This document shows, piece after piece, positions 8,908 to 16,077 of a stretch of DNA of 64,000 bases (within the stretch, counting starts at the first letter, position 1; each line of letters starts with the position of its first letter). Source of the DNA: UBA1765 sp045629945 (GTDB taxonomy: Bacteria; Fibrobacterota; Fibrobacteria; Fibrobacterales; Fibrobacteraceae); the NCBI GenBank assembly GCA_045629945.1, contig JAZQSE010000027.1, forward strand, positions 124,001-188,000, in the 5' to 3' direction. A program made the position numbers and the translations under genes. The notes beneath the pieces were generated by a model. The model made no database searches. It was not told the origin of the DNA and saw only the letters and a list, made by a program, of their open reading frames with translations.

Positions 8908-9000
8908 AAAGTGCTAAAATGATAAAAAATCATATCGGTTTAGCACTTTTTGTCCATTTTATTGCTAAAACGACATAAAAAGTAGCCGTTTTAGCAATGC
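8908..9000. repeat. Two related tandem hairpins sharing a TGCTAAAA core
   Basis: The first hairpin has arms AAAAAGTGCTAAA and TTTAGCACTTTTT (13 bp), with an inner ATGAT-AAAAA-ATCAT stem. The second has arms ATTGCTAAAACG and CGTTTTAGCAAT (12 bp). Both lie between the ATPase remnant and the ankyrin gene. They may be a paired terminator or the ends of a mobile unit; no gene spans them. Confidence 0.6.
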
Positions 9001-9133
9001 TGAGTGTGCAAAACGAGGCGTGGGATGTTTTGGGAACTCAGCGAAAATGTGAATAATTTGGAAGAAGTGGCTAAAATGGGCTAGAAAAACGATTTTACAG
9101 AAAATAAAAAACCGTTTTTTGCCTAAAAAGCCA

Positions 9134-9150
9134 AAACATTTTTTGGGAGT
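9134..9150 (+). repeat. 17-bp direct repeat, left copy flanking the ankyrin gene
   Basis: AAACATTTTTTGGGAGT here is identical to 11603-11619. The pair brackets the ankyrin gene and its terminator exactly, as expected of a target-site or recombination duplication, though low complexity makes chance possible. Confidence 0.5.
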
Positions 9151-9156
9151 GAAACG

Positions 9157-11544
9157 ATGGGCCGTCTAATCTCCACAAAACAACAATTTGAAGGTATTTT
9201 TATAAAAAAAGGGACTATTATGAAAATACGAATGAAATTTAATCCACCTTATCCTACGCTGGGTCGGCAACTACAAATCATAGCTCGCGTATTAGACACA
9301 GATTCAGTTCCAGGTATCACTAAAAAATTAGAACACCTTGCCAACGATCCAAGTATCAATCTTGATTCACTGATAGATGCAATAGAACAAGTATTTAAAT
9401 TACCATTTGAGTATCCAAAAGTTTGTTCCGGCTCTATTGCTTCTACATATAACATATGCGAGGAATTCATTCAGCAGTTAAAAGAAGATTTTTTCATCAT
9501 CAATCAAACGAATATTAATAGATGGCCTCCCGAAACCTTCCCTAATAGAAATGAATTGTATAAATCTTTTATCCCCTTTATCTGCGGAACGATTTATGCC
9601 TTTGTCAAAGAACTATTCAAGGATGATAATTTTACAAATAGAATCCTATTAACGGAAACGCCTCTCCAGGACGGACTCAATACTATTTTGAAGAAGTGTC
9701 CGCAGTTTATTGATTGCTTTCACAATACTAAACGAGATAAAGTCCAGCGATGGCTTGCGGGCAAGCAACTTCCCAATATGGGAAATCTATTTGACGTCAT
9801 CAATAAAGCAAAGGATGTTCTTGGATGTCATTACATACTGTGCTGTGAAATTGCATTTGCTTCGCAACTTCTGCAAAAAACAGCCGAAATTGCTGAACCG
9901 GTATACAAGATTCAAGATTATTTCAAATCGCTAATTGAAAATTCCTCTTCAAATAGCGAAGATTTCAAGTATGACAATATTCATCTTGGAAAATGTTCTC
10001 TACTACAAAAACACTTTATTTGTGCACAAGATGGTGTACGATATTACGCACAACAAAATCCACCAACAACTATCCTTGCTTTAGAGCAATTCGCAAGAGT
10101 TTGTGCCACACTGCAAATCAACAGTATTGCCGTAGAATGGCGGTTTAATCTCCTTTGGGTATTGTCCTTAATTTATGAAGGTAAATTTGATGAAGCATTA
10201 GAGACGCTTAAGACCGTTATGCCCAACCTTTTTTATACAACTGATATAATTCATAGAGCTATTTATGTAATAGACCCCGAAAAAAAGAAAGGGCGCAGTT
10301 TTTTCCATATTGCCTTAGCCTTAGGAGCAATTTGTGAAGATCGGCCTTTTTTAAAAATGATGAAAACCTATGGTATTATTTTTGGACTATTCGGGAAACC
10401 GATGGAAGTCATCAAAGAATCCTATAATAAATTTCCTTACGTCAACAAAGATTCGCGAAGTATAGATGTTATCGTGGAAGATTGGGAAGTTGAACAGTGG
10501 GCAAATGGCTTTTTTATTCTTTTTTCAGAAAAAGATGTAAAAAATATTGAATCAATAAAAGACAAGAAAACAGATGTTCATTTGCCATTATTCATTGAGT
10601 GGGGAAAAGAACCAAAAGTTCCTGTAAAGCCCTACAAGACGCCTTTTAAAATATCATGGAAGACTTATCCACAGTTAGTATGGTTTACTCAAATGAATGA
10701 TGTTAATGCGGTAAAAACTCTGCTTGACGCAAATGTCGACGTCAATGCGTTATCCTCCTCTGGCGAATCAGCTCTGTTGTTCGCCATCGAAAGCATGGTT
10801 TATTACACCATTCCATTTAAACCTAAAGAAGGCAAGGAAATTTTCCATTTGATAGCGTCTCATCCCCATGATCGAAAGACTCTCCTTACCCCAACCAACA
10901 AAAAGAAATTAACCTGTCTCGGTCAAGCTATATTGACTGGAGAGGTTGATGTCGTTCAAAAACTCATTGAAATGGGCGCCGATGTAAATCAGATTCAATC
11001 AACAGATCAACAGAGTCCCCTTTATAGGGCAATTCAATATAGTACTATGCCGAATATAATTAAACATTTTCAAAATCCATGTTCATGGACGCCCGAAATG
11101 TTAGATGGCATAAGACGAGGAAACGAGTTCTTTAGAAATATGACAAATGAAGAGGTTTATCGTTCTGTGCTTTTGCAAAAAAACAACCCCATGTTAGAAC
11201 AGGCCAAACAGTGGGTGGCTCAACATTTTGAAGAACAGCGACAAAAATGTTTATCTAAAGAGAAGATGTTCTCTATCGCCAAAGTACTTTTGGAGAATGA
11301 TGCGGACCCAAACCAAAGACACGACGTCAATGGTCTTATTGGTTACTCCCCCCTTATGATGGCAGCAGAAAAGAATTTAATTGATCTATTTGAATTAATG
11401 ATAAAGCATGGCGGAAATCCAAACCAAACCGCACGAGACACAGGCCCATACAGTTCAACAATTTCATGCTGGGAAATAGCATATTCATGGAAGTCAAATT
11501 CTATTCTCAAGTATCTTGAAGAAAATCGAGATCGATTCAAGTAA
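9157..11544 (+). CDS. Large ankyrin-repeat protein of unknown function
   Basis: Up to 795 residues. The ATG at 9157 has GGGAG seven bases upstream; ATG 9220 (after AAAGGGA) is an alternative that removes 21 residues of doubtful sequence. The first 500 residues are helical and unrecognised. From about residue 505 come ankyrin-type repeats: DVNAVKTLLDANVDVNALS, then GEVDVVQKLIEMGADVNQI and KNLIDLFELMIKHGGNPNQ. No signal peptide or membrane helix is seen, so it is probably cytosolic. The gene ends with a clear terminator, is bracketed by a 17-bp direct repeat, and is followed by a 47-aa micro-gene whose relative follows another unknown large gene at 16078. A defence role is possible but not shown. 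Confidence 0.8.
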   Translation: MGRLISTKQQFEGIFIKKGTIMKIRMKFNPPYPTLGRQLQIIARVLDTDSVPGITKKLEHLANDPSINLDSLIDAIEQVFKLPFEYPKVCSGSIASTYNICEEFIQQLKEDFFIINQTNINRWPPETFPNRNELYKSFIPFICGTIYAFVKELFKDDNFTNRILLTETPLQDGLNTILKKCPQFIDCFHNTKRDKVQRWLAGKQLPNMGNLFDVINKAKDVLGCHYILCCEIAFASQLLQKTAEIAEPVYKIQDYFKSLIENSSSNSEDFKYDNIHLGKCSLLQKHFICAQDGVRYYAQQNPPTTILALEQFARVCATLQINSIAVEWRFNLLWVLSLIYEGKFDEALETLKTVMPNLFYTTDIIHRAIYVIDPEKKKGRSFFHIALALGAICEDRPFLKMMKTYGIIFGLFGKPMEVIKESYNKFPYVNKDSRSIDVIVEDWEVEQWANGFFILFSEKDVKNIESIKDKKTDVHLPLFIEWGKEPKVPVKPYKTPFKISWKTYPQLVWFTQMNDVNAVKTLLDANVDVNALSSSGESALLFAIESMVYYTIPFKPKEGKEIFHLIASHPHDRKTLLTPTNKKKLTCLGQAILTGEVDVVQKLIEMGADVNQIQSTDQQSPLYRAIQYSTMPNIIKHFQNPCSWTPEMLDGIRRGNEFFRNMTNEEVYRSVLLQKNNPMLEQAKQWVAQHFEEQRQKCLSKEKMFSIAKVLLENDADPNQRHDVNGLIGYSPLMMAAEKNLIDLFELMIKHGGNPNQTARDTGPYSSTISCWEIAYSWKSNSILKYLEENRDRFK

Positions 11545-11569
11545 GAAATAAGTCTCCCTAAAAGGTCAT

Positions 11570-11599
11570 AGCCGTGGTTCATACACCATGGCTTTTTTG
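11570..11599 (+). terminator. Rho-independent terminator after the ankyrin gene
   Basis: Stem AGCCGTGG / CCATGGCT (one G-T pair), loop of eight, then six Ts. Confidence 0.8.
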
Positions 11600-11602
11600 T
11601 TC

Positions 11603-11619
11603 AAACATTTTTTGGGAGT
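11603..11619 (+). repeat. 17-bp direct repeat, right copy
   Basis: Identical to 9134-9150; see that entry. Lies between the ankyrin terminator and the 47-aa micro-gene. Confidence 0.5.
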
Positions 11620-11711
11620 AACTCGCTGTCTTTGGCATATTGAGTTTGGGAAGAAGAAAATCTAGTTTCTTAATACTTCAATGTTGAAGTAAACAAACAA
11701 AAGGAATCTGT

Positions 11712-11855
11712 ATGAAACCAAATCAATCCCAGGCTAATCTGAATCATCACGCAAATCAGATGAACCCTAACAATTATCAGAACCAACTTCGTATGGATAA
11801 CCATGCTAATCAGCTAAATCCTAACAACAAACTTTACCAGGGGAGGAAGAAGTAA
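11712..11855 (+). CDS. 47-aa Asn-rich micro-protein, family A (copy 1)
   Basis: A 47-residue protein with an internal duplication: LNHHANQMNPNNYQ, then DNHANQLNPNNKLYQ, ending GRKK. AAGGAATC lies before the ATG. A homologue of 48 residues is encoded at 18101-18247. In the shared 41-codon block I count about 15 synonymous codon differences and 5 amino-acid changes, which shows selection on the peptide. There is no signal peptide, membrane helix or cysteine pair. The leader AACAAACAAAAGGAATCT recurs at about 32073-32090 before the helicase module. It follows the ankyrin gene here and a 626-aa unknown in the other copy. Function unknown. Confidence 0.8.
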   Translation: MKPNQSQANLNHHANQMNPNNYQNQLRMDNHANQLNPNNKLYQGRKK

Positions 11856-11953
11856 TTAGCCGAAATCGGAGTGCATAAGCCCGTTTCAAAATAGTATTTC
11901 TAGTTGCATTAATTTGTAACAAGGAGCCCATTGGTTAAATAGGCTATGTACTT

Positions 11954-12415
11954 CTATTTCTTTTTTTGTCTTTTATCGAATTCTTCTGAGCATTTTCTCA
12001 TGAAACGAACAACCGTAGGCGATAAAATCGGATTGGAGTTTTCGGGCCACATAAATTGGGAAGAAAGTGTATTTCCTTTTCGGTTACATAGGAAATCTAG
12101 AAATAATTTCAGCTTAATGATGGATGTTCGTGTTGCTCTGTATCGATAGTGTTTTGTGTAGTTGTCTATTAATTTCTTTTTGAATTCTTCTGGATCAAGA
12201 AACCCCTTGTTTTCTTTTTTTGCACGATTGTATTCAACGGTTGCAAATTTATCGAGTTCATCATGAAAAGTTTTTCCGTTAAAAAAGCCTTCGCTCGTTT
12301 TTCCTACGCCGATTTCCGTGTATTGTGGGGTCAATTGCGAAAGAAGAGAATCAATGCTTTCGTTGACTCTCTTCCATTCCGTTTCTATGGAGCTCTTTTT
12401 ATTTTGACTTGTCAT
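11954..12415 (-). CDS. Small cytosolic protein, partner of a secreted Cys protein (family C)
   Basis: 153 residues, charged and helical, no signal peptide. The C-terminal half (LFLDFLCN..., then PILSPTVVRFMRKCSEEFDK) aligns by eye with the end of the 118-aa protein at 22100 (LLLFHDFLNN..., PDNVLHVMKKCSKKIYDK). The 121-aa protein at 31007 plays the same part next to a similar secreted protein. The start ATG 12415 overlaps the end of the upstream 105-aa gene by 17 bases, so the two are co-expressed. I do not recognise a known family. The pairing of an exported small Cys protein with a cytosolic partner could be an effector/immunity or toxin/antitoxin arrangement; this is a guess. Confidence 0.75.
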   Translation of the reverse strand: MTSQNKKSSIETEWKRVNESIDSLLSQLTPQYTEIGVGKTSEGFFNGKTFHDELDKFATVEYNRAKKENKGFLDPEEFKKKLIDNYTKHYRYRATRTSIIKLKLFLDFLCNRKGNTLSSQFMWPENSNPILSPTVVRFMRKCSEEFDKRQKKK

Positions 12416-12716
12416 AGCACTTTTTTGCTAGGTTGGTCGCCTTTTCCAGTTTCTTTTGGTCGGCCTCATTCAATTTTTCAATTGAACCAAAATAGCAACG
12501 CAACGCTCCGATTAAGCATGAGCAGTATTCCAATTTTTCGTTATAACCGGAAACTCCTTGTGTTCCGAAACTTCCGTTCATGCATTCTTTCATGAGTTCA
12601 TATTCGACGGTTTTTTCGAAGCGTTCTTTTTTGGCGTCGCCAACCTCGCACACACCGGGTAGAAAAGCGAAGGAAAGTCCGTATGCGATAAGGCAAGTTA
12701 GGATAATTTGTTTCAT
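12399..12716 (-). CDS. Small secreted Cys-containing protein (family S)
   Basis: 105 residues with a signal peptide (MKQIILTCLIAYGLSFAFLPG). The mature part has YELMKECMNGSFG, then KLEYCSCLIGALRCYFG, and ends AKKCYDKSK. A similar layout is seen at 30696: FKLMYECVRTDY, IKACSCFIGSVICEEG. The shared pattern is (Y/F)-L-M-x-E-C, then C-S-C-x-I-G-x-x-x-C, so disulfides in the periplasm are likely. SD AAGGAG eight bases before ATG 12716. It is the first gene of a two-gene minus-strand operon. No known family recognised. Confidence 0.8.
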   Translation of the reverse strand: MKQIILTCLIAYGLSFAFLPGVCEVGDAKKERFEKTVEYELMKECMNGSFGTQGVSGYNEKLEYCSCLIGALRCYFGSIEKLNEADQKKLEKATNLAKKCYDKSK

Positions 12717-12800
12717 TTAGAAGCTCCTTGATTAAGGATGTTGTATTCCTTAAAATAATAAAAAATTTACAAAGTGTTTAAAATTGTGAAAAAAACACCT

Positions 12801-12816
12801 TTTCCCCTAGGGGAAA
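12801..12816. repeat. 16-bp perfect palindrome
   Basis: TTTCCCCTAGGGGAAA between divergent genes (family S at 12716 and the 261-aa gene at 12920). Nearby are AAACTGGT direct repeats and a second hairpin AAGGGC/GCCCTT at about 12868. Could be an operator; nothing else is seen in this 200-base gap. Confidence 0.5.
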
Positions 12817-12919
12817 GTAAAAACTGGTGAAAACTGGTAATGGATTCAAAGAGAAATTGGGAGTGAAGGGCAATGCCGCCCTTGAAAAAACAAGAAGCCA
12901 TAATGGCGAAGGATAAAAT

Positions 12920-13705
12920 ATGAAAAATCAATCTGTTTTGCCTTTAAATCGCGCTTTTTCACAAAAATATGGCGCTCCCGGTCAAATTTTTTGCGAAAAT
13001 GATGCTAAAAGTGAACTGGGTCGAATAAATGCGTTTCTTAAGGACTACAATCACGGGGTTACAGCGATAGCAGAATTTATAGCTTGTCGTTGTCGTTTTA
13101 TTGCTGAAAAATACCCAAGTTTGAGATTGTCGGTAGTTGATATACTCCAATTTCTTGTTGAAAGGCGTCCTCGGGGAATTTACCTCCGGAATACAAATAC
13201 GCGATATAGATCAGAATTCTCTGCTGAAGATTGGGAGCGAGAGTCACTAAACAGGTATGAATCCTTGAAGCCGAGTGCATTCAAACTTTTGAATCGTCCT
13301 TTTAAGAAGGGTAAAGCTCATTCTAGGAATAAGTTAGGCGTAAATGCAAGTGAGGCGTCTACTGCGAATTTAAAGAACGAATTCGATATTATCCTAGTTG
13401 GCGGAAACGCATCAAAAAAAGAAGCCTTGGAAAAAGAATTAGGTCTTTCTGTACGACAAATCCTCGTTGAACGCAATGCTAAATCGTGTTCAAAGTTACG
13501 TGCGTTATGGAATGGTACGCATATGAGGGATTTCGGTGTTATTGTGTGTCTTTGCAAACATTTAGCGCATCGAGCAACTGCAATTGTTGATACCTGTTTT
13601 AAGGGACCCACAGACTGGATTGTTTATAAGGCGCATAATGATAATTGTAAGATAATTGCGGATGCGATAAAAGCGGCAATTAAAAAAAGTGGGAGGTGCG
13701 TATGA
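12920..13705 (+). CDS. DUF2325-like protein of unknown function
   Basis: 261 residues. The C-terminal third reads like a DUF2325 Rossmann-type domain: FDIILVGGNASKKEALEKEL, then FGVIVCLCKHLAHRATAIVD, where DUF2325 proteins have a VxVVGG start and a later 'sHdAxxxvk' motif. The N-terminal 130 residues (AITEFIACRCRF-like helix, then a basic linker) are not recognised. AAGGA precedes ATG 12920. Its TGA overlaps the ATG of the radical SAM gene, with a GGGAGG site inside this gene, so the two are translationally coupled and probably share a task. The call is tentative. Confidence 0.6.
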   Translation: MKNQSVLPLNRAFSQKYGAPGQIFCENDAKSELGRINAFLKDYNHGVTAIAEFIACRCRFIAEKYPSLRLSVVDILQFLVERRPRGIYLRNTNTRYRSEFSAEDWERESLNRYESLKPSAFKLLNRPFKKGKAHSRNKLGVNASEASTANLKNEFDIILVGGNASKKEALEKELGLSVRQILVERNAKSCSKLRALWNGTHMRDFGVIVCLCKHLAHRATAIVDTCFKGPTDWIVYKAHNDNCKIIADAIKAAIKKSGRCV

Positions 13706-14961
13706 TGAAAAACTCCTTCATCCACACACCGCTTCGCGTGTTGCTCGTGAGCAGCAATTTCTGCCGCTCAAATGAGCCGCGCGATGCCTATGGCGCAAGT
13801 TGCCTTATCTCTGCATTCCGGAACAGCCCGACCAATGCGGGAGATACGCTTGACGTATTCACTTGCGATTTGAATCGCTTTCAAAAGGTGAACGGCGATT
13901 TCAATATTGACTGGAATCTCGTGGCAAGCGAGGTTGTCACTAGGGCGCTTATCGGTGGGTATAACGTAGTCGCATTCAGCGTTTTCGGCTGGTGCGAGAA
14001 GATGGTTGCGCTCGCTGGCGCAGAACTTCGCCGACGTGCTCCGGGCATTTTCATCATGCTGGGAGGAGCCTCCGTTTTCGGGAGTGAGGTGGAACTCCGC
14101 AGGCGCTTCCCTTTCGCGGACATGTTCACGCTCAGTTATGGCGAAAAGATATTCGCGAACTTGCGCCGCTATATCAGTCAGGGAGTTGCCCGCGTGATTG
14201 ATTTGCCTAAGTTCGGGGAGCTTGAATCCCCCTACCTTTCGGGTGTCATATCTCTTGATGGTGGCGTTAATACTGTGCGTGCAGAAACCCGCCGCGGTTG
14301 CTCTTTCCACTGTTCGTTCTGCAAGCATCGCGATACGCTTTCGGGCAAGGTGTACCGCATCGACAATTACGAGCGTCATCTTGACGAGCTCAAATTGTTC
14401 AAGGAACGCGGAGTGAAAAAGTTGAACGTTCTGGACCCGCTCTTCAACGATTATGAAGGGCACGGTGAACAGTACCTAAAGCTGATCCGCAAGGTCGGTT
14501 TCACTGGAAAGGTTTCGCTGCAGATTCGTCCGGAATTATTGACAGAGCGCTTTATGGAAGAGGCTTCGTTGAATCCGAACGTGAGTTTTGAGATTGGCGT
14601 GCAGAGCCTTGATCCGGCGGTGTTAAAGACCATCCAGCGTGGTGGCTCCAAGACCGAAGGGCAACTTCGCGAGAAACTGGACCGTTGTAGGGAACTTGGC
14701 GTCGCGACGATGGTCACCCTGATTTACGGGCTTCCGTTGCAAACTTACGATTCCTTCGCTCGCGATATTGGGATTATCAAGAGCTATGGGGTCGGGAAGG
14801 TGGGGGCGTTTCCCCTGCAGATTTACGAAGGAACGAAACTTGCCGATGACATTGGGCTGTATGGCCTCACCTTGAAAGAGGATGCGTTCGGCATCCCCGA
14901 AGTGGTCGACAATCCCACCCACGATTTCGAGAAGATGCAGAAACTCGCGGAAACCATCTAG
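13702..14961 (+). CDS. B12-binding-type radical SAM protein
   Basis: About 419 residues from ATG 13702 (ATGA overlap with the upstream gene, GGGAGG just before). Residues 10-170 look like a cobalamin-binding-type Rossmann domain (LRVLLVSSN, VVAFSVFGWCEKM, FIMLGGASVFG). The radical SAM domain starts at RRGCSFHCSFCKHRD (CxxxCxxC), with the later FEIGVQSLDP and TLIYGLPLQT motifs of the B12-rSAM class. Unlike most B12-rSAM proteins the domain has no obvious DxHxxG, so cobalamin binding is unproven. Codons are clearly richer in G and C at third positions than the AT-rich genes around it, a sign of transfer. Substrate unknown; a terminator follows at 14993. Confidence 0.85.
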   Translation: MMKNSFIHTPLRVLLVSSNFCRSNEPRDAYGASCLISAFRNSPTNAGDTLDVFTCDLNRFQKVNGDFNIDWNLVASEVVTRALIGGYNVVAFSVFGWCEKMVALAGAELRRRAPGIFIMLGGASVFGSEVELRRRFPFADMFTLSYGEKIFANLRRYISQGVARVIDLPKFGELESPYLSGVISLDGGVNTVRAETRRGCSFHCSFCKHRDTLSGKVYRIDNYERHLDELKLFKERGVKKLNVLDPLFNDYEGHGEQYLKLIRKVGFTGKVSLQIRPELLTERFMEEASLNPNVSFEIGVQSLDPAVLKTIQRGGSKTEGQLREKLDRCRELGVATMVTLIYGLPLQTYDSFARDIGIIKSYGVGKVGAFPLQIYEGTKLADDIGLYGLTLKEDAFGIPEVVDNPTHDFEKMQKLAETI

Positions 14962-14992
14962 AAAGATATTTTCCTAACGACCAAGTAAACCC

Positions 14993-15023
14993 ACTCCCCA
15001 GCCTTGCGTTTGGGGAGTTTTTT
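14993..15023 (+). terminator. Rho-independent terminator
   Basis: Stem ACTCCCCA / TGGGGAGT with a 10-base loop and a T run. It covers 15004, so the long upstream reading frame of the next gene cannot begin there. Confidence 0.85.
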
Positions 15024-15084
15024 CTCGGACGAATGTCTAAATTCGCCTGACATCCCTGAAAAAGATGTATATTCCCTAAAAGCA

Positions 15085-15804
15085 ATGCAGTACGGAAAAA
15101 TTGTAAAGGCAACATTCGTTTCTCGGCCAAACCGCTTTATAGCCCATGTGAACATCGAAGGGCAAAAGACCGTGGTTCATGTAAAAAATACAGGCCGGTG
15201 TCGGGAACTTTTGTTACCCGGTACGGTTGTTTACCTAGAACAGTCCACGAATCCTGCCCGCAAGACTCCTTACGACCTGATTGCGGTGGAGAAGGTTACG
15301 CCTAGAGGCACGATTCTCGTAAACATGGACAGCCAGGCCCCCAACAAGGTGGCGGTAGAATGGATTAGAGCAAACAAGCGGCGTTTCCCAAAATTGCAGC
15401 TGGTTCGCCCTGAATACACCTTCGGGAACTCTCGGTTCGATTTCTACATCGAATTCGCGGGCCGCAAGATGTTTTTAGAAGTGAAGGGCGTCACCCTGGA
15501 GCACGATGGTTTCGCTACCTTTCCTGACGCCCCTACAGAAAGAGGGATTAAGCACCTGACGGAATTAACCCGCATAAAATCGGAACGTGTGGCCGCCGAA
15601 GACGGCACTTCCTACGAATGCGGCGTCCTGTTTCTCATTCAAATGAAGGGATGCAAGTGTTTTGGCCCCGACGACAATATCCATCCTGAATTCGGCAAGG
15701 CGCTTCGAAACGCCCGGAAGGCGGGTGTGGAAATTTTTGTGATTGACTGCAAGGTTGCATCGGACAGTCTCGTAGCTGACAAGCCTGTTACGCTGATTTT
15801 GTGA
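15085..15804 (+). CDS. sfsA: SfsA family DNA/RNA nuclease-like protein
   Basis: 239 residues from ATG 15085, the normal SfsA length; the open frame upstream runs through a terminator and is not coding. SfsA features: N-terminal OB-like part with RPNRFIAHV and HVKNTGRCRELL, then the nuclease-like core with FDFYIEF, KMFLEVKGVTL (the D...ExK of a PD-(D/E)xK fold), FPDAPTERGIKHL and GVLFLIQMKG. E. coli SfsA was named for effects on maltose metabolism, and relatives bind DNA. Base composition matches the GC-richer radical SAM gene before it. Single gene behind its own promoter. Confidence 0.93.
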   Translation: MQYGKIVKATFVSRPNRFIAHVNIEGQKTVVHVKNTGRCRELLLPGTVVYLEQSTNPARKTPYDLIAVEKVTPRGTILVNMDSQAPNKVAVEWIRANKRRFPKLQLVRPEYTFGNSRFDFYIEFAGRKMFLEVKGVTLEHDGFATFPDAPTERGIKHLTELTRIKSERVAAEDGTSYECGVLFLIQMKGCKCFGPDDNIHPEFGKALRNARKAGVEIFVIDCKVASDSLVADKPVTLIL

Positions 15805-15817
15805 AGTCTGTCTAAAA

Positions 15818-15879
15818 CCCAAATTTAGGATTTTACCTTTAAAAATATATTTTAAAGACCTAATTTAGGGTCTTTAAAA
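15818..15879. promoter_or_regulatory. CCTAAA-type operator-like pair and hairpin
   Basis: CCCAAATTTAGG (15818-15829) and CCTAATTTAGGG (15859-15870) lie 41 bases apart, close to the 40-base spacing of the pair before hipB. The second lies inside a hairpin with arms TTTTAAAGACC and GGTCTTTAAAA (about 15850-15879). Likely a remnant of a hip-type control region. Confidence 0.35.
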
Positions 15880-15984
15880 TATAATTAAATTCTTCGCAAC
15901 CACTTGAACGAGTTTCTTGGGAACGTCGTTTGCCTTGGCGTTGTCGCAGTCAATAATCAAGGCTATTTTCTTTTCCGTGTTCAT
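15874..15984 (-). pseudogene. Chimeric 36-codon remnant: NYN-domain N-terminus joined to HipA C-terminus
   Basis: The minus strand reads from ATG 15984 to TAA 15874. The first half, MNTEKKIALIIDCDNAKA, looks like the start of an NYN/LabA-type RNase domain with its first acidic motif (LIIDCDN). The second half, NDVPKKLVQVVAKNLIIF, matches the end of the HipA at 6558 (NDVPKNLIQEVEKNLLKF). The join keeps the frame. There is no ribosome site, and at 36 residues neither domain could work. Best explained as a deletion junction that removed the body of two genes. Confidence 0.5.
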
Positions 15985-16077
15985 AGTAGGGAGATATGTG
16001 TTTTTGTGTGGGTATGAAAGTGAATTTTTTGACAATGAAATGAAAATGTAATATTTTATGATAGAGGCAACAAAAAT

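Noticed and set aside
13768..14463. 231-aa minus-strand open frame
   Set aside because: Long only because the radical SAM gene on the other strand is GC-rich; no family marks and no ribosome site.
15004..15084. 27-codon extension of sfsA
   Set aside because: The frame begins inside a terminator hairpin and has no ribosome site.
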